From: Alphaproteobacteria bacterium
GTDB taxonomy: Bacteria; Pseudomonadota; Alphaproteobacteria; Micropepsales; Micropepsaceae
DNA length: 64,000 nt
Direction of reading: 5' to 3'
Assembly (NCBI GenBank): GCA_017307355.1
Contig: JAFKFG010000013.1
Coordinates: forward strand, 1 to 64,000
Position numbers and translations under genes: made by a program. Below are positions 15,923-24,761 of this stretch, one piece after another. Position 1 is the stretch's first letter. Each line of letters starts with the position of its first letter. Below the pieces are notes generated by a model that searched no databases, was not told the DNA's origin, and saw nothing but the letters and a program-made list of their open reading frames with translations.

Positions 15923-16303
15923 ATGAACAAGCGCCTGATGGGAGTGTTTCTGGCGGCGGTGATCGCAACGCCGCTTTCGATGCCGGCACCGGCATTGGCG
16001 CAGCGCGGACACGATTATCGCTGGAACGGCGATCGCAACGGCGATTGGGACCCGTCGCGGCACTATCACGCCGGGCGCTATAAGGAGCGGCGTCTGGGCC
16101 GCGACGACCGCATCTATCGCGGCGGCGATGGCCGCTATTATTGCCGGCGCAACGATGGCACCACGGGCCTGGTCATCGGCGCGATCGCCGGCGGCTTACT
16201 CGGCAACGCCATCGGCGGCGACACGTTGGGAACATTGCTGGGCGCGGGCGGCGGCGCTTTGCTGGGCCAGTCGATCGACCGCGGCAATGTCCGCTGCCGT
16301 TGA
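15923..16303 (+). CDS. Glycine-zipper secreted protein
   Basis: 126 residues. A signal peptide ends near PAPALA, followed by an Arg/Tyr/His-rich stretch (RWNGDRNGDWDPSRHYHAGR) and then a Gly-rich segment GLVIGAIAGGLLGNAIGGDT with G-x3-G spacing, typical of glycine-zipper 2TM proteins. The ATG at 15923 has GGAAAGGA upstream. Location is likely the outer membrane or periplasm. Related zipper proteins occur in this window at 25973, 55007 and 55705. Function unknown. Confidence 0.7.
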   Translation: MNKRLMGVFLAAVIATPLSMPAPALAQRGHDYRWNGDRNGDWDPSRHYHAGRYKERRLGRDDRIYRGGDGRYYCRRNDGTTGLVIGAIAGGLLGNAIGGDTLGTLLGAGGGALLGQSIDRGNVRCR

Positions 16304-16308
16304 TTGAG

Positions 16309-16398
16309 TGGCGGATGGGGTGAGATTCGAACTCACGGTGACGTTTCCGCCACGCCGGTTTTCAAGACCGGAGCCTTAAACCGCTCGGCCACCCATCC
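16309..16398 (-). tRNA. tRNA-Ser (anticodon TGA)
   Basis: 90 bases including an encoded CCA. The acceptor stem GGATGGG pairs with CCCATCC. The anticodon loop CTTGAAA gives anticodon TGA, read from the stem CCGGT/ACCGG. A long variable arm (GTGGCGGAAACGTCAC) marks a class II tRNA, and TTCGAATC is the T loop. It lies six bases beyond the stop of the convergent zipper gene. Confidence 0.96.
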
Positions 16399-16431
16399 CG
16401 CCTGTCAGACCCATTACTGACGCCTGCCCGC

Positions 16432-18243
16432 TTATGCAAGACGATGCGCAGCGATGGCGCGGAGGAACAGCGGGCCGAAATCCCGCAGCTTGGCGGCGCC
16501 CACGCCGTTAACCTCGGCAAAGCCGTCCAGGTCGCGGGGGCGGCGCTGGGCCATGTCCGCCAGTGTCCGGTCGGAGAAAATCACATAGGCCGGCACCTGG
16601 CGTTCCTTGGCCAAGCGCAGCCGCAGGCTTTTGAGCGCATCGAGCAATTGCGGATCGGCACTCTCCCCGTTCTCAGGCGCGATGATGCGTCCTTTGCCGC
16701 GGGGGCGCTCCACGCGATACTGAAAGTCGATCTCGCCCAGCGCCAGTTGATCGCCTTTCGCCGCAATGGAAAGGCCACCATGACCGGCCAGGTCCAGGGT
16801 GAGAAACCCGCCCGCCACCAGCTGGCGGACCAGCGATTGCCATTCTTCCTTTTTGCGGGCCTTGCCGGTTCCGAAACTGGCGAGCCGGTCGTGCCCCTTG
16901 TCGACGATCTTCTGCGTTCTCTGCCCCCGCAGAATGTCGACAATGTGCGCCGGGCCGAAACGCTCGCCGGATTGCCGGATCGCCGCGAAAATGATCTTCG
17001 CCTCCGCCGTCCCGTCCGCGCGCGGCGCCTGATCCAGGCAATTGTCGCAATTGCCGCAAGGCTGCGCGTCTTCGCCGAAATAATTCAGCAGGATCTGGCG
17101 CCGGCATCCCGCGGTTTCGCAATAACCGATCAGGGTGCCAAGCCGGCCATGGGCGCGCCGCTTGTGCTCCGCCGACGAGTCTTCGTCTTCGATGAACATC
17201 CGGCGCATGCGGATGTCGGCCAGGCCGAACAGCATATGGGCTTCGGCGGTGCGCCCATCGCGGCCCGCGCGCCCGATCTCCTGGTAATAGGCCTCCAGAT
17301 TGCCGGGCAGATCGGTGTGAAAGACGTAAGAGACATCCGGCTTGTCGATCCCCATGCCGAAGGCGATGGTCGCCACCATCACCAACCCCGCCTCGGTCAT
17401 GAAGCTGTTCTGGTTGGCATCGCGCGCCTCCTTGGTCATGCCCGCGTGATAGGGTAAGGCCCGGATGCCGTTCTCGGCCAGGAAGGATGCGGTCTCCTCG
17501 GTCTTCTTGCGCGACAGGCAATAGACGATGCCGCTCTTGCCCGCATGGCGTTTCACGAAATCCAACAGCTGCCGCTTGCCGTCATGGCGCGCCGCCACGC
17601 TGAGCTTGATGTTGGGACGGTCGAACCCCAGCACCAGCGTCTCGACCTTTCCGGCGAATATCTGACGGGCGATATCCGTGCGGGTGGATTCATCCGCCGT
17701 CGCGGTCAAGGCGATGATCGGTACCGAAGGAAACAGGTCGCGCAGCCGCGCCAGCCCTTCATATTCCGGGCGGAAAGCCGGCCCCCATTGCGATATGCAA
17801 TGGGCCTCGTCGATGGCGATCAGCCGGATGTCGAGGCGCCCGAGCGCATCCAGCATCCGCTGCGTCATCAGCCGCTCGGGCGCAAGATAGAGCAGACGGG
17901 TTTCGCCAGTCGCAACCCGGCGCCAGGTCGCGACATTGGCGGCCCGGTCGAACGAGGAATTGATGGTATCGGCCGCCACGCCGGCCAGCCTGAGCGCCGC
18001 CACCTGGTCCTGCATCAGGGCGACCAGGGGCGAAACCACCAGCGTAAGCCCGCCCATCACCAGCGCGGGAACCTGATAGCAGAGCGATTTGCCGGCCCCG
18101 GTGGGCATCACGCTCAAGACATGGCGGCCGCCCAGCACGGCCTCGATGGCGGCCGTCTGACCGGGCCTGAAATCGTCGAAGCCGAATATGTCCTTGAGGA
18201 TGCGGCGCTTGGGATCGCCCAGCGTGACGGCAGGCATTTGCAT
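16432..18243 (-). CDS. recQ: ATP-dependent DNA helicase RecQ
   Basis: About 603 residues. The SF2 helicase core has Walker A MPTGAGKSLCYQ (about 46-57), the DEAH box IDEAHCISQWG and QEIGRAGRDG motif VI. The zinc-binding RQC region is CRRQILLNYFGEDAQPCGNCDNC, and an HRDC domain closes the protein (LAKERQVPAYVIFSDRTL). It unwinds recombination and replication intermediates. The start at 18243 is the better guess; ATG 18285 adds 14 unlikely residues and ATG 18237 is also possible. Confidence 0.93.
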   Translation of the reverse strand: MQMPAVTLGDPKRRILKDIFGFDDFRPGQTAAIEAVLGGRHVLSVMPTGAGKSLCYQVPALVMGGLTLVVSPLVALMQDQVAALRLAGVAADTINSSFDRAANVATWRRVATGETRLLYLAPERLMTQRMLDALGRLDIRLIAIDEAHCISQWGPAFRPEYEGLARLRDLFPSVPIIALTATADESTRTDIARQIFAGKVETLVLGFDRPNIKLSVAARHDGKRQLLDFVKRHAGKSGIVYCLSRKKTEETASFLAENGIRALPYHAGMTKEARDANQNSFMTEAGLVMVATIAFGMGIDKPDVSYVFHTDLPGNLEAYYQEIGRAGRDGRTAEAHMLFGLADIRMRRMFIEDEDSSAEHKRRAHGRLGTLIGYCETAGCRRQILLNYFGEDAQPCGNCDNCLDQAPRADGTAEAKIIFAAIRQSGERFGPAHIVDILRGQRTQKIVDKGHDRLASFGTGKARKKEEWQSLVRQLVAGGFLTLDLAGHGGLSIAAKGDQLALGEIDFQYRVERPRGKGRIIAPENGESADPQLLDALKSLRLRLAKERQVPAYVIFSDRTLADMAQRRPRDLDGFAEVNGVGAAKLRDFGPLFLRAIAAHRLA

Positions 18244-18303
18244 GAAAGACGGTATCCGGCGTCGCGCGATTCGGGTCGGCCCCATCCTGCACCCGATTGG
18301 GGA

Positions 18304-19206
18304 TCAGAACGAATAGACCAATGTCAGCCGCGTCAGCGTGTCGGTCTTGTCCAGGGCCAGGGGCGGATTGGTTTCATATTGCACATGATACGAGGCCCGC
18401 GCCGACAAGGCGCCGATCAGGTTCGCGGTCAGGCCCGTGTCCGAGGTCAAGGTGCTGTCATGGCTCTGGCCGTAATAGGAGACGACCTCGGTGAACACCA
18501 GATTGGGAAATATCTTCCAGAGATAGTTCGCCGATGCGCGGCCCGCGAATTCATTTTCCGATCGGCCCAGAATGTAATCGGTCTGACGCAGCGCAGGGCC
18601 CGCTTCCACCGAGAATGTGACGCGCGGGCCTTTCAGGATCGCATACCCCAGACCGACGGATTCGCTCATGCGGCTGTCGAAACCGGAAAAGCGGTCGGAT
18701 TCCCAGCTGAGCAGGCCCAAGGCATAAGCCCGGTCACTGTATTTGTAATGCCCGCTATAGCTGGCGAAGTAGCGACCCTTGCTCTCGGAGCCATTATCGC
18801 GCTGGTAATCCGCCGTCGCGTTGAAGGCGTGATCCCAGTGCAATCCATTTCGCGAAAAATTCAGACCCAGCGCCAGGGTGGTGCTGCGCGTATTGCCGCT
18901 GGAATTGGACGCGCCGACTTCCCCCTGCCCGGTCCAGCCTTCGAAGAAGCGCCGCCGCAGCAATTCGGCCCGGTGCCGCGCGTCGGCCGCGGCCTGCAAC
19001 TGCGCCGCCAGCGCGTCGATTTCCTTCACCGAACGGGGATTGGCTTTTTTGGCGAATTTGATCGTGGCGGCCAGTTCGGCGGGATTGCCGTCATTGGCGG
19101 CGGCGCGAATGATGTCCGCCACCCGTTCGGGCACCGGATCGGCATGGGCCGCGGCGGAAAACAGCATCAAAAATGCCGCCAGGGCCGGAAGCGATCTGTC
19201 GCGCAT
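18304..19206 (-). CDS. DUF481-family outer-membrane beta-barrel protein
   Basis: 300 residues. A signal peptide ends AAAHA, then comes a helical stretch rich in Ala/Arg (ALAAQLQAAADARHRAELLRRR). The C-terminal two thirds is a run of alternating beta strands (GQGEVGASNSSGNTRSTTLA, DHAFNATADYQRDNGSESKG) ending LTRLTLVYSF, with the aromatic last residue typical of porin-like barrels. This is the YdiY/DUF481 pattern, function unknown. The start at 19206 is fixed by GGAGGATC upstream. Confidence 0.78.
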   Translation of the reverse strand: MRDRSLPALAAFLMLFSAAAHADPVPERVADIIRAAANDGNPAELAATIKFAKKANPRSVKEIDALAAQLQAAADARHRAELLRRRFFEGWTGQGEVGASNSSGNTRSTTLALGLNFSRNGLHWDHAFNATADYQRDNGSESKGRYFASYSGHYKYSDRAYALGLLSWESDRFSGFDSRMSESVGLGYAILKGPRVTFSVEAGPALRQTDYILGRSENEFAGRASANYLWKIFPNLVFTEVVSYYGQSHDSTLTSDTGLTANLIGALSARASYHVQYETNPPLALDKTDTLTRLTLVYSF

Positions 19207-19387
19207 CGGATCCTCCGTGAGTGTGGGGGCTACTTCGGAGATTCTTGCCCGGTTTGCAAACGGAAGAGTCGAAGTTCCATCGGGTTCGGGCTGACTGCGG
19301 CAACATCTCCCGTCGCATATCGCATGCTTCATGTTGAGAGCGGCAGGATTTCCGATAATTTCCCGTCATATTCGTAAGGGGATTGTG

Positions 19388-19870
19388 ATGGGTGCTCTGT
19401 CGATACGCGAGGCGGTTCCCGCCGATGCGGAGTTGATGCTGGACTATATCCGCGAGCTGGCTGCGTTCGAACGCCTCAGCGCCGAATGCGTCGCCGACGC
19501 GGCAACGCTGCGCCGCTATGTGTTCGAGCATAAGCGCGCCCATGCGATGATGGCCGAATGGGACGGCGCCCCGGCCGGCTTCGCGCTCTATTTTTATAAT
19601 TTCTCCACCTTCCTGGGCCGGCCCGGCCTTTATCTGGAAGATCTGTTCGTTCGTCCCGCCTTTCGCCGCAATGGCATCGCCCGCGGATTGTTCCGGGCGC
19701 TGGCGCGCAAGGCGGTTGCGGAGGGTTGCGGCCGGTTCGAATGGTCGGTCCTGGATTGGAACGAAAACGCCATCCGCTTTTATCGCGGGCTGGGCGCCCT
19801 TCCCCTCGACGAATGGACGGGTCAGCGCCTCACCGGTGAAGCGCTGCATCGCCTGGCGGATGAAACCTAG
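19388..19870 (+). CDS. GNAT-family N-acetyltransferase (diamine acetyltransferase-like)
   Basis: 160 residues with the GNAT fold. AGFALYFYNFSTFLGRPGLYLEDLFVRPAFR spans beta-4/5, and the acetyl-CoA loop is RRNGIARGLFRALA (Q/RxxGxG/A type). WNENAIRFYRGLGA is the classic motif B. The arrangement resembles spermidine/spermine N1-acetyltransferases, but the acceptor is unknown. GGGGATT precedes the ATG at 19388. It converges with the amidohydrolase, the two stops overlapping by four bases. Confidence 0.85.
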   Translation: MGALSIREAVPADAELMLDYIRELAAFERLSAECVADAATLRRYVFEHKRAHAMMAEWDGAPAGFALYFYNFSTFLGRPGLYLEDLFVRPAFRRNGIARGLFRALARKAVAEGCGRFEWSVLDWNENAIRFYRGLGALPLDEWTGQRLTGEALHRLADET

Positions 19871-21573
19871 CCCCGATAGACCGTCTTGCCGCCGGTGACG
19901 GTGCGGACGATCTTGATGTCCTTGATCTTCTCCGGATCGATGGTGTGCAGGTCTTCGGCCAGAACCACATAGTCGGCCAGCTTGCCTGCGGTGATCGAGC
20001 CTTTGATATTCTCTTCGTGGCTGTTGTAGGCGCCGTTGATGGTGTTGACGCGCAAGGCCTCGTCCACCGTGATCTTCTGGTTCGCCCCCCAGGTTTCCCC
20101 GTTCCAGCCATGGCGCGTCACCATGCCTTGAATGCCCATCAGCGGATCGAAGGGGCCGGGGCTGAAATCCGAGCCCGCCGCCGCGCGCACGCCGGCATCC
20201 AGCAGGCTGCGATAGGCCATCATGTTCTTCATCATGTCTTCGCCGTAGAAGTGGAACTTGTCGGCATTGTAATAGGCGTAAGTGGTGAACAGCGCAGGCA
20301 CTGCGTTCAACGCCTTGATGCGGGCCAGAAGGCTCGGATTGATCAAGCTGCAATGGGTGATCTTGGGCCGGGCGTCGGCCCGGGGGAACGCTTTCAGCGC
20401 CTTTTCATAGGCCGTCAGCACATGGTCGATGGCGACATCGCCATTGGCATGGCAGTTCAGCTGGATGCCGGCACGGTTGACCCGGTCCGCCCAGGCATCG
20501 AGATCTTCCTGCTTTTCGGTGAGGTTGCCCTGATAGGCCGGCGTGATGCCGATATAGGGCCGGCTGATCGCCATGGTGCGCTCGGAAAAGGAGCCGTCCA
20601 CCGTATGTTCGGAAGTGGCGCCGAAGCGGATCCATTCATCGCCGAATCCGGTCTGGATGCCGGTGTTGATCATCGCGTCCAGCATCTTGTCCTGGCACTC
20701 ATAGCTGACCCGGTGCAGAAGGTCTCCGCGCGCGCGCACCTGCTGCAACGCCATCAGGTCGCCGCCTTCATGATGCACGCTGGTGAGGCCGTATTTGACG
20801 AACTGCTTGGAGATGAAGGCCAGGCCCTCACGGTCGCGCTGCAGCTCTTCCGCCGGGCTATAAGTCACCCGCTTGCCCACTTTGGCGAAGACGCCGCGGG
20901 CGCGGTCGGTGACGCGGCCGTTCAGCTCGCCCTTGGCGTCCTTGTCATAGGTGCCGCCGAATGCATTGGGCGTGTTCTTGGTGATGCCCGCCATCTGCAG
21001 GGCTTTGCTGTTGTAATAGGAGGTATGCCCGCCCCGGTGATGCACGCACACCGGATGGTCGGTGGAGACTTTGTCGAGGTCATGGACATCGATCTCGCGC
21101 TTGTCCTTGACCTTGGTGTCGTCGAAGAAATAGCCATCGACCCAGGTGCCGGGCGGCGTCTTGGCGGCACGCGCCTTGAGCTTGTCGATGATGCTCTGGA
21201 TGCTGACGAATTCCACCACATAAGGATTGCCCACCACCGCCTCGAACATCAGCACATTGCCGGGTGCGTGGTTGTGGCAGTCGATGAAGCCGGGCACCAC
21301 GGTCATGCCTTTGGCGTCGAAACGCTCGGTGCCCTTCCCGGCCAGCCCGCTGATCTCGTCGTTCTTGCCGACCGCCACGAATTTGCCGTCCCGGATCGCG
21401 AAAGCTTCCGCGCGCGGCATGGCATTGTCGACCGTATAGACCTTGGCGTTGGTGACGATCAGATCCGGCGTTTCCGCCGCCCAGGCGCGCGTCCAGGCCG
21501 ATGCCCCCAAAAGTCCGGCCGCGCTGGCGCCGGTCAGGTTGAGAAAGCCTCTGCGGCTGTGCAGGTTCGACAT
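19867..21573 (-). CDS. Tat-exported amidohydrolase (YtcJ-like, amidohydrolase 3)
   Basis: 568 residues. The N-terminus carries a Tat-type SRRGFLNL box followed by a hydrophobic region ending AWAAE. The metal site is PGFIDCHNHAPGN, with later ligands around VHHEGGDL, LNCHANGDVAID and KITHCSLI, and the final Asp in AAGSDFSPGPFDP. This is the YtcJ-like branch of metal-dependent amidohydrolases; substrate unknown. It shares strand and theme with the penicillin acylase gene upstream (137 bases apart). The long insertion between HNH and HH is normal for the subfamily. Confidence 0.85.
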   Translation of the reverse strand: MSNLHSRRGFLNLTGASAAGLLGASAWTRAWAAETPDLIVTNAKVYTVDNAMPRAEAFAIRDGKFVAVGKNDEISGLAGKGTERFDAKGMTVVPGFIDCHNHAPGNVLMFEAVVGNPYVVEFVSIQSIIDKLKARAAKTPPGTWVDGYFFDDTKVKDKREIDVHDLDKVSTDHPVCVHHRGGHTSYYNSKALQMAGITKNTPNAFGGTYDKDAKGELNGRVTDRARGVFAKVGKRVTYSPAEELQRDREGLAFISKQFVKYGLTSVHHEGGDLMALQQVRARGDLLHRVSYECQDKMLDAMINTGIQTGFGDEWIRFGATSEHTVDGSFSERTMAISRPYIGITPAYQGNLTEKQEDLDAWADRVNRAGIQLNCHANGDVAIDHVLTAYEKALKAFPRADARPKITHCSLINPSLLARIKALNAVPALFTTYAYYNADKFHFYGEDMMKNMMAYRSLLDAGVRAAAGSDFSPGPFDPLMGIQGMVTRHGWNGETWGANQKITVDEALRVNTINGAYNSHEENIKGSITAGKLADYVVLAEDLHTIDPEKIKDIKIVRTVTGGKTVYRG

Positions 21574-21710
21574 GATGGGCCCCTATGGTGTGCGCAGGAA
21601 ATATCGCGGCGGCCCGGATTTGGCCTCCGGATTCGGATAGGCGTCAAGTATGGCCGCTGCCGGAAAAATATCCGGCAACGGCCAAAACTTGTGCAGATTT
21701 ACTCGCCTGC

Positions 21711-23903
21711 TTATTCGCCCGGGCGATAGACCCGTTCGGTGTGGGCCTTGAGGTCTTCGGGATAGAAGAAGACCGGCAGGAGATCGCCGGTGATATAGGC
21801 GTGAACCTGGTCCTTGAAATGCGGCGACTTGGGATCGCCGCTTTCCCCGCCCACCGTGGCCGCCCAGGCCTTGACCTTGGGCCCGAACTCCACCGACGCG
21901 ATGATGCTGTTGCCGCTGACGCCGTACCATTTCTTGGTCTTGTCATGCACCGTCGCATAAGACGCGATGGAACCCCATTGCGCCGTATCGAAGGGAACCG
22001 GCTCGCTGGGCGCATTGTCGTCGAACCCGGCATTGATCTCGCCGGAAATGCGCTGGTAGCGATTGATATTGCCCCAGGGCGTTTTCCAGGTGCCGAAATC
22101 GGCCGTCAGCTTGTCCAAGGCTTCCGACAGGGCTTGCAGCCGGTCTTCCGAGGTCGCTTTGTGGGCCAGATAGTCGACATAATCCTCGCGAATGCCGGCG
22201 GCCCGCATGGGACGGATCTTGCGGTTGTACAGGGCATCGCCCCAGAAGATGGCGATCGAGTTCGCCACCGACTCCGTGCCCCATTTGTAATCCCAGCTTT
22301 TGAGCACGCCGACCGGCTCGGCCAGCTTGGCTTTCAGCGGGCTGGATGTGGGAAGCGCGTCAAAGTCCTTCACCAGCACCGGCACCATTTCCGCGAAGGC
22401 CGGCTGATAAGGATCGAACGCCGCCTTGATCAGGCTTTGCGGCGTCATGTCCTTGGTCCCGGTCAGAACCTTCACCATATGCACGCCGCGCGGATTTTCG
22501 CCCGACGCGTCCATGTATTTGGGGAATTTCGACATATCGACGGTGTTGGGTCCCGCCGCGTTCTGGGGCGTGTTGTTGCTGTTGAACACCCAGCCGGACC
22601 CCGGATTGACCACATGGGGAATGTCATTGAGCGGCGTCATTCCCTTCCAGTCGGTGGCGGGATCGGAGCCGTCCACCGGCTTGGTATAGTCGAAGCGATT
22701 GTCGCGCAGCGGCACGAATTGCGGCAGCAGCAACGCGTAATTGCCCTTGTCGTCGGCATAAAGCGTGTCGTTGGACGAGTTGGCCTTGTGGTCCGCGACC
22801 TTCATATATTCGGCCATGGTCTTGGCCTTGGTGCGGCCGAAAGACTGTTCCAGCGCGTCGATCGGCTTGTTCATGATCGACATGGAAATCCACTTACCGT
22901 CGGCTTCGCGGATGATGGGGCCGTGGTGGGTGAAATAGGCGGAGTAGGTCTTCTTCGCCATGCTCCCATTGGCGGCCTTATATTCGATGGTGATGTTCTT
23001 CACCGTCACCGGCCGCTGTTCGTTGCCGTATTTGTAGAAATATTTTCCGTCCTTCTGGGTGACGGTTTCGGCGAATTCATCGGTGGTATCCGCCGAGCTG
23101 GTCGTATGCATCCAGCCCAGATGCTCGTTGAAGCCCTGATAGAGGAAAGGCTGCCCCCAGGTGGCCGCGCCATAGGCGTTCAGCCCCTCGTCGCTGGTCA
23201 TCTGCACCACCGACCGGAAATAGAAAGAGGTGTGCGGGTTGATCCAGAGCAGCGCGTGCCCGTCCTTGGTGACCTTGGGTCCGATCGCGATGCCGTTCGA
23301 GCCCACGGGCTCGACATAGACATAACCCTTCTCCAGGTCTGTCAGCGCCACGGTGCGCTTTTCATAGAAAGCCTGAAGCTGGCTCAGCCGCGCCTTCTCC
23401 ACATCGCCGCCGATGCTGCCTTCGGTGAAGGACAGCGCCATCCACGGTTCGTAATGGGTGATGTATTTGGGCTTCACATTCGGATGCGAAGCCAGGAAGA
23501 AATTCAGGCCGTCGGCCCAACCGATCATGATCTTCTTCAGATATTCGGGGCTCTTGGCATAATCGGCCTTGAGGACTTCCGGGTCGATAAAGAGGCGCTG
23601 GCGCAGATCGCTCCAGATCGCCTTCTCGCCGTCATTCTTGGCCGTGACGCCCAGATTGGTGGCGTAATTGGTTTCGACGCGGTTGAAATCGTCTTCCGCC
23701 TGGGCATAGACCATGCCGAACACCGCATCGGCGTCGGTATGACCTTTGACATGCGCGATGCCGTAGCTGTCGCGCGTAATCTGGATTTTGCCGGCAATGG
23801 CTTTGAGCCGTGCATCGTCCGCGCCGGCCGCGTGGGCCGGCAAAAAAGCCAAACTTGTGAGAAGCGCCGCCGTTCCGAGCAGGCGCACTGACAGATGACC
23901 CAT
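21711..23903 (-). CDS. Penicillin acylase-family Ntn-hydrolase
   Basis: 730 residues. A signal peptide (MGHLSVRLLGTAALLTSLAF) precedes the A chain, which includes ITRDSYGIAHVKGHTDADAVFG and YAQAEDDFNR. The predicted autoproteolytic nucleophile is the Ser after Gly in VEPVGSNGIAIGPKVT (about residue 196), so the precursor would split there into alpha and beta chains. The beta chain has HTSFYFRSVVQM and WNHxxSS-like WMHTTSSADTTDEF. It is closest in layout to acylases for lipid amides and cyclic lipopeptides; the substrate (acyl-homoserine lactone, peptide or beta-lactam) cannot be told. Acts in the periplasm. Confidence 0.85.
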   Translation of the reverse strand: MGHLSVRLLGTAALLTSLAFLPAHAAGADDARLKAIAGKIQITRDSYGIAHVKGHTDADAVFGMVYAQAEDDFNRVETNYATNLGVTAKNDGEKAIWSDLRQRLFIDPEVLKADYAKSPEYLKKIMIGWADGLNFFLASHPNVKPKYITHYEPWMALSFTEGSIGGDVEKARLSQLQAFYEKRTVALTDLEKGYVYVEPVGSNGIAIGPKVTKDGHALLWINPHTSFYFRSVVQMTSDEGLNAYGAATWGQPFLYQGFNEHLGWMHTTSSADTTDEFAETVTQKDGKYFYKYGNEQRPVTVKNITIEYKAANGSMAKKTYSAYFTHHGPIIREADGKWISMSIMNKPIDALEQSFGRTKAKTMAEYMKVADHKANSSNDTLYADDKGNYALLLPQFVPLRDNRFDYTKPVDGSDPATDWKGMTPLNDIPHVVNPGSGWVFNSNNTPQNAAGPNTVDMSKFPKYMDASGENPRGVHMVKVLTGTKDMTPQSLIKAAFDPYQPAFAEMVPVLVKDFDALPTSSPLKAKLAEPVGVLKSWDYKWGTESVANSIAIFWGDALYNRKIRPMRAAGIREDYVDYLAHKATSEDRLQALSEALDKLTADFGTWKTPWGNINRYQRISGEINAGFDDNAPSEPVPFDTAQWGSIASYATVHDKTKKWYGVSGNSIIASVEFGPKVKAWAATVGGESGDPKSPHFKDQVHAYITGDLLPVFFYPEDLKAHTERVYRPGE

Positions 23904-24074
23904 GAAAGTCTCTCCCCTTTTTTGTAATTATTGCGGGACGATGCTCCTTTGGTATGAGTCTTTCAATCCCTCGGTTGGCCCCGAGGCAGGTGTCCCGATC
24001 CGAGATGCTTCCATCTCTTTGGGATGCTTCGGGAAATTGACCGTGCCGATATTTATTTGCGTTAGACTGACCAC

Positions 24075-24695
24075 ATGATCACGGCCTTGATTTCCGCTCT
24101 CGTAACCCTGTTCGTGGTGATCGATCCGATTGGATTGGGGCCGATTTTCCTCGGCCTGACCGCGGGCATGCCCGCCAAGCTGAAACGCAAGATCGGGCTG
24201 GAAGCGAGCGTCATCGCGTTCTTCGTTCTGGCGGGCTCGGCCCTGTTCGGCGACTGGTTGCTGGGCAAGCTGGGCATCTCGCTGGCCGCCTTCCGAATCG
24301 CGGGCGGGCTTCTGCTCTTCGCCATCGCCTTCGAAATGGTGTTCGAACGCCGCACGGAACGCAAAGCCGAAAAGTCCGGCACCGCGACCGGCTCTCATAT
24401 CGCGGCCTTTCCGCTTGCCATTCCCCTGATGGCGGGACCAGGGGCGATCACCGCCATGGTGTTGCTGGCGGGGCGGGTGAATGGCGATCCGGTCGGTTTC
24501 ATCCTGCTGATCGCCAGCATGGCGGCGATGCTGCTGCTGGCTTATGTGGTGCTCGTTAGTTCTTCCTATCTGGAACGGTTCCTGGGCGCCCAGGGCTTGG
24601 CGGTGTTCGGCCGGCTTCTGGGCGTGCTGCTGGCGGCTTTGTCGGTGCAATATGTCGCCGACGGCATCTTGGCCCTGAGCAAGAGCGCGGTCTGA
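24075..24695 (+). CDS. MarC-family integral membrane protein
   Basis: 206 residues with six predicted membrane helices. The family markers are the N-terminal TLFVVIDPIGLGPIF and the second half AFPLAIPLMAGPGAITAM, the two pseudo-repeats of MarC/UPF0056 proteins. Despite the name, MarC is not shown to give multiple drug resistance. It diverges from the penicillin acylase gene across a 171-base gap that must hold both promoters. Confidence 0.9.
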   Translation: MITALISALVTLFVVIDPIGLGPIFLGLTAGMPAKLKRKIGLEASVIAFFVLAGSALFGDWLLGKLGISLAAFRIAGGLLLFAIAFEMVFERRTERKAEKSGTATGSHIAAFPLAIPLMAGPGAITAMVLLAGRVNGDPVGFILLIASMAAMLLLAYVVLVSSSYLERFLGAQGLAVFGRLLGVLLAALSVQYVADGILALSKSAV

Positions 24696-24761
24696 TCCAC
24701 GCAACAATGCTTTGGCGGGGGAGCGCAAATCGCCTAGCATCGGCGCGGGGATGGAAGGGGA

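Noticed and set aside
21585-23891. 768-codon frame opposite the penicillin acylase gene
   Set aside because: Antisense shadow with low-complexity His/Gly/Arg-rich translation.
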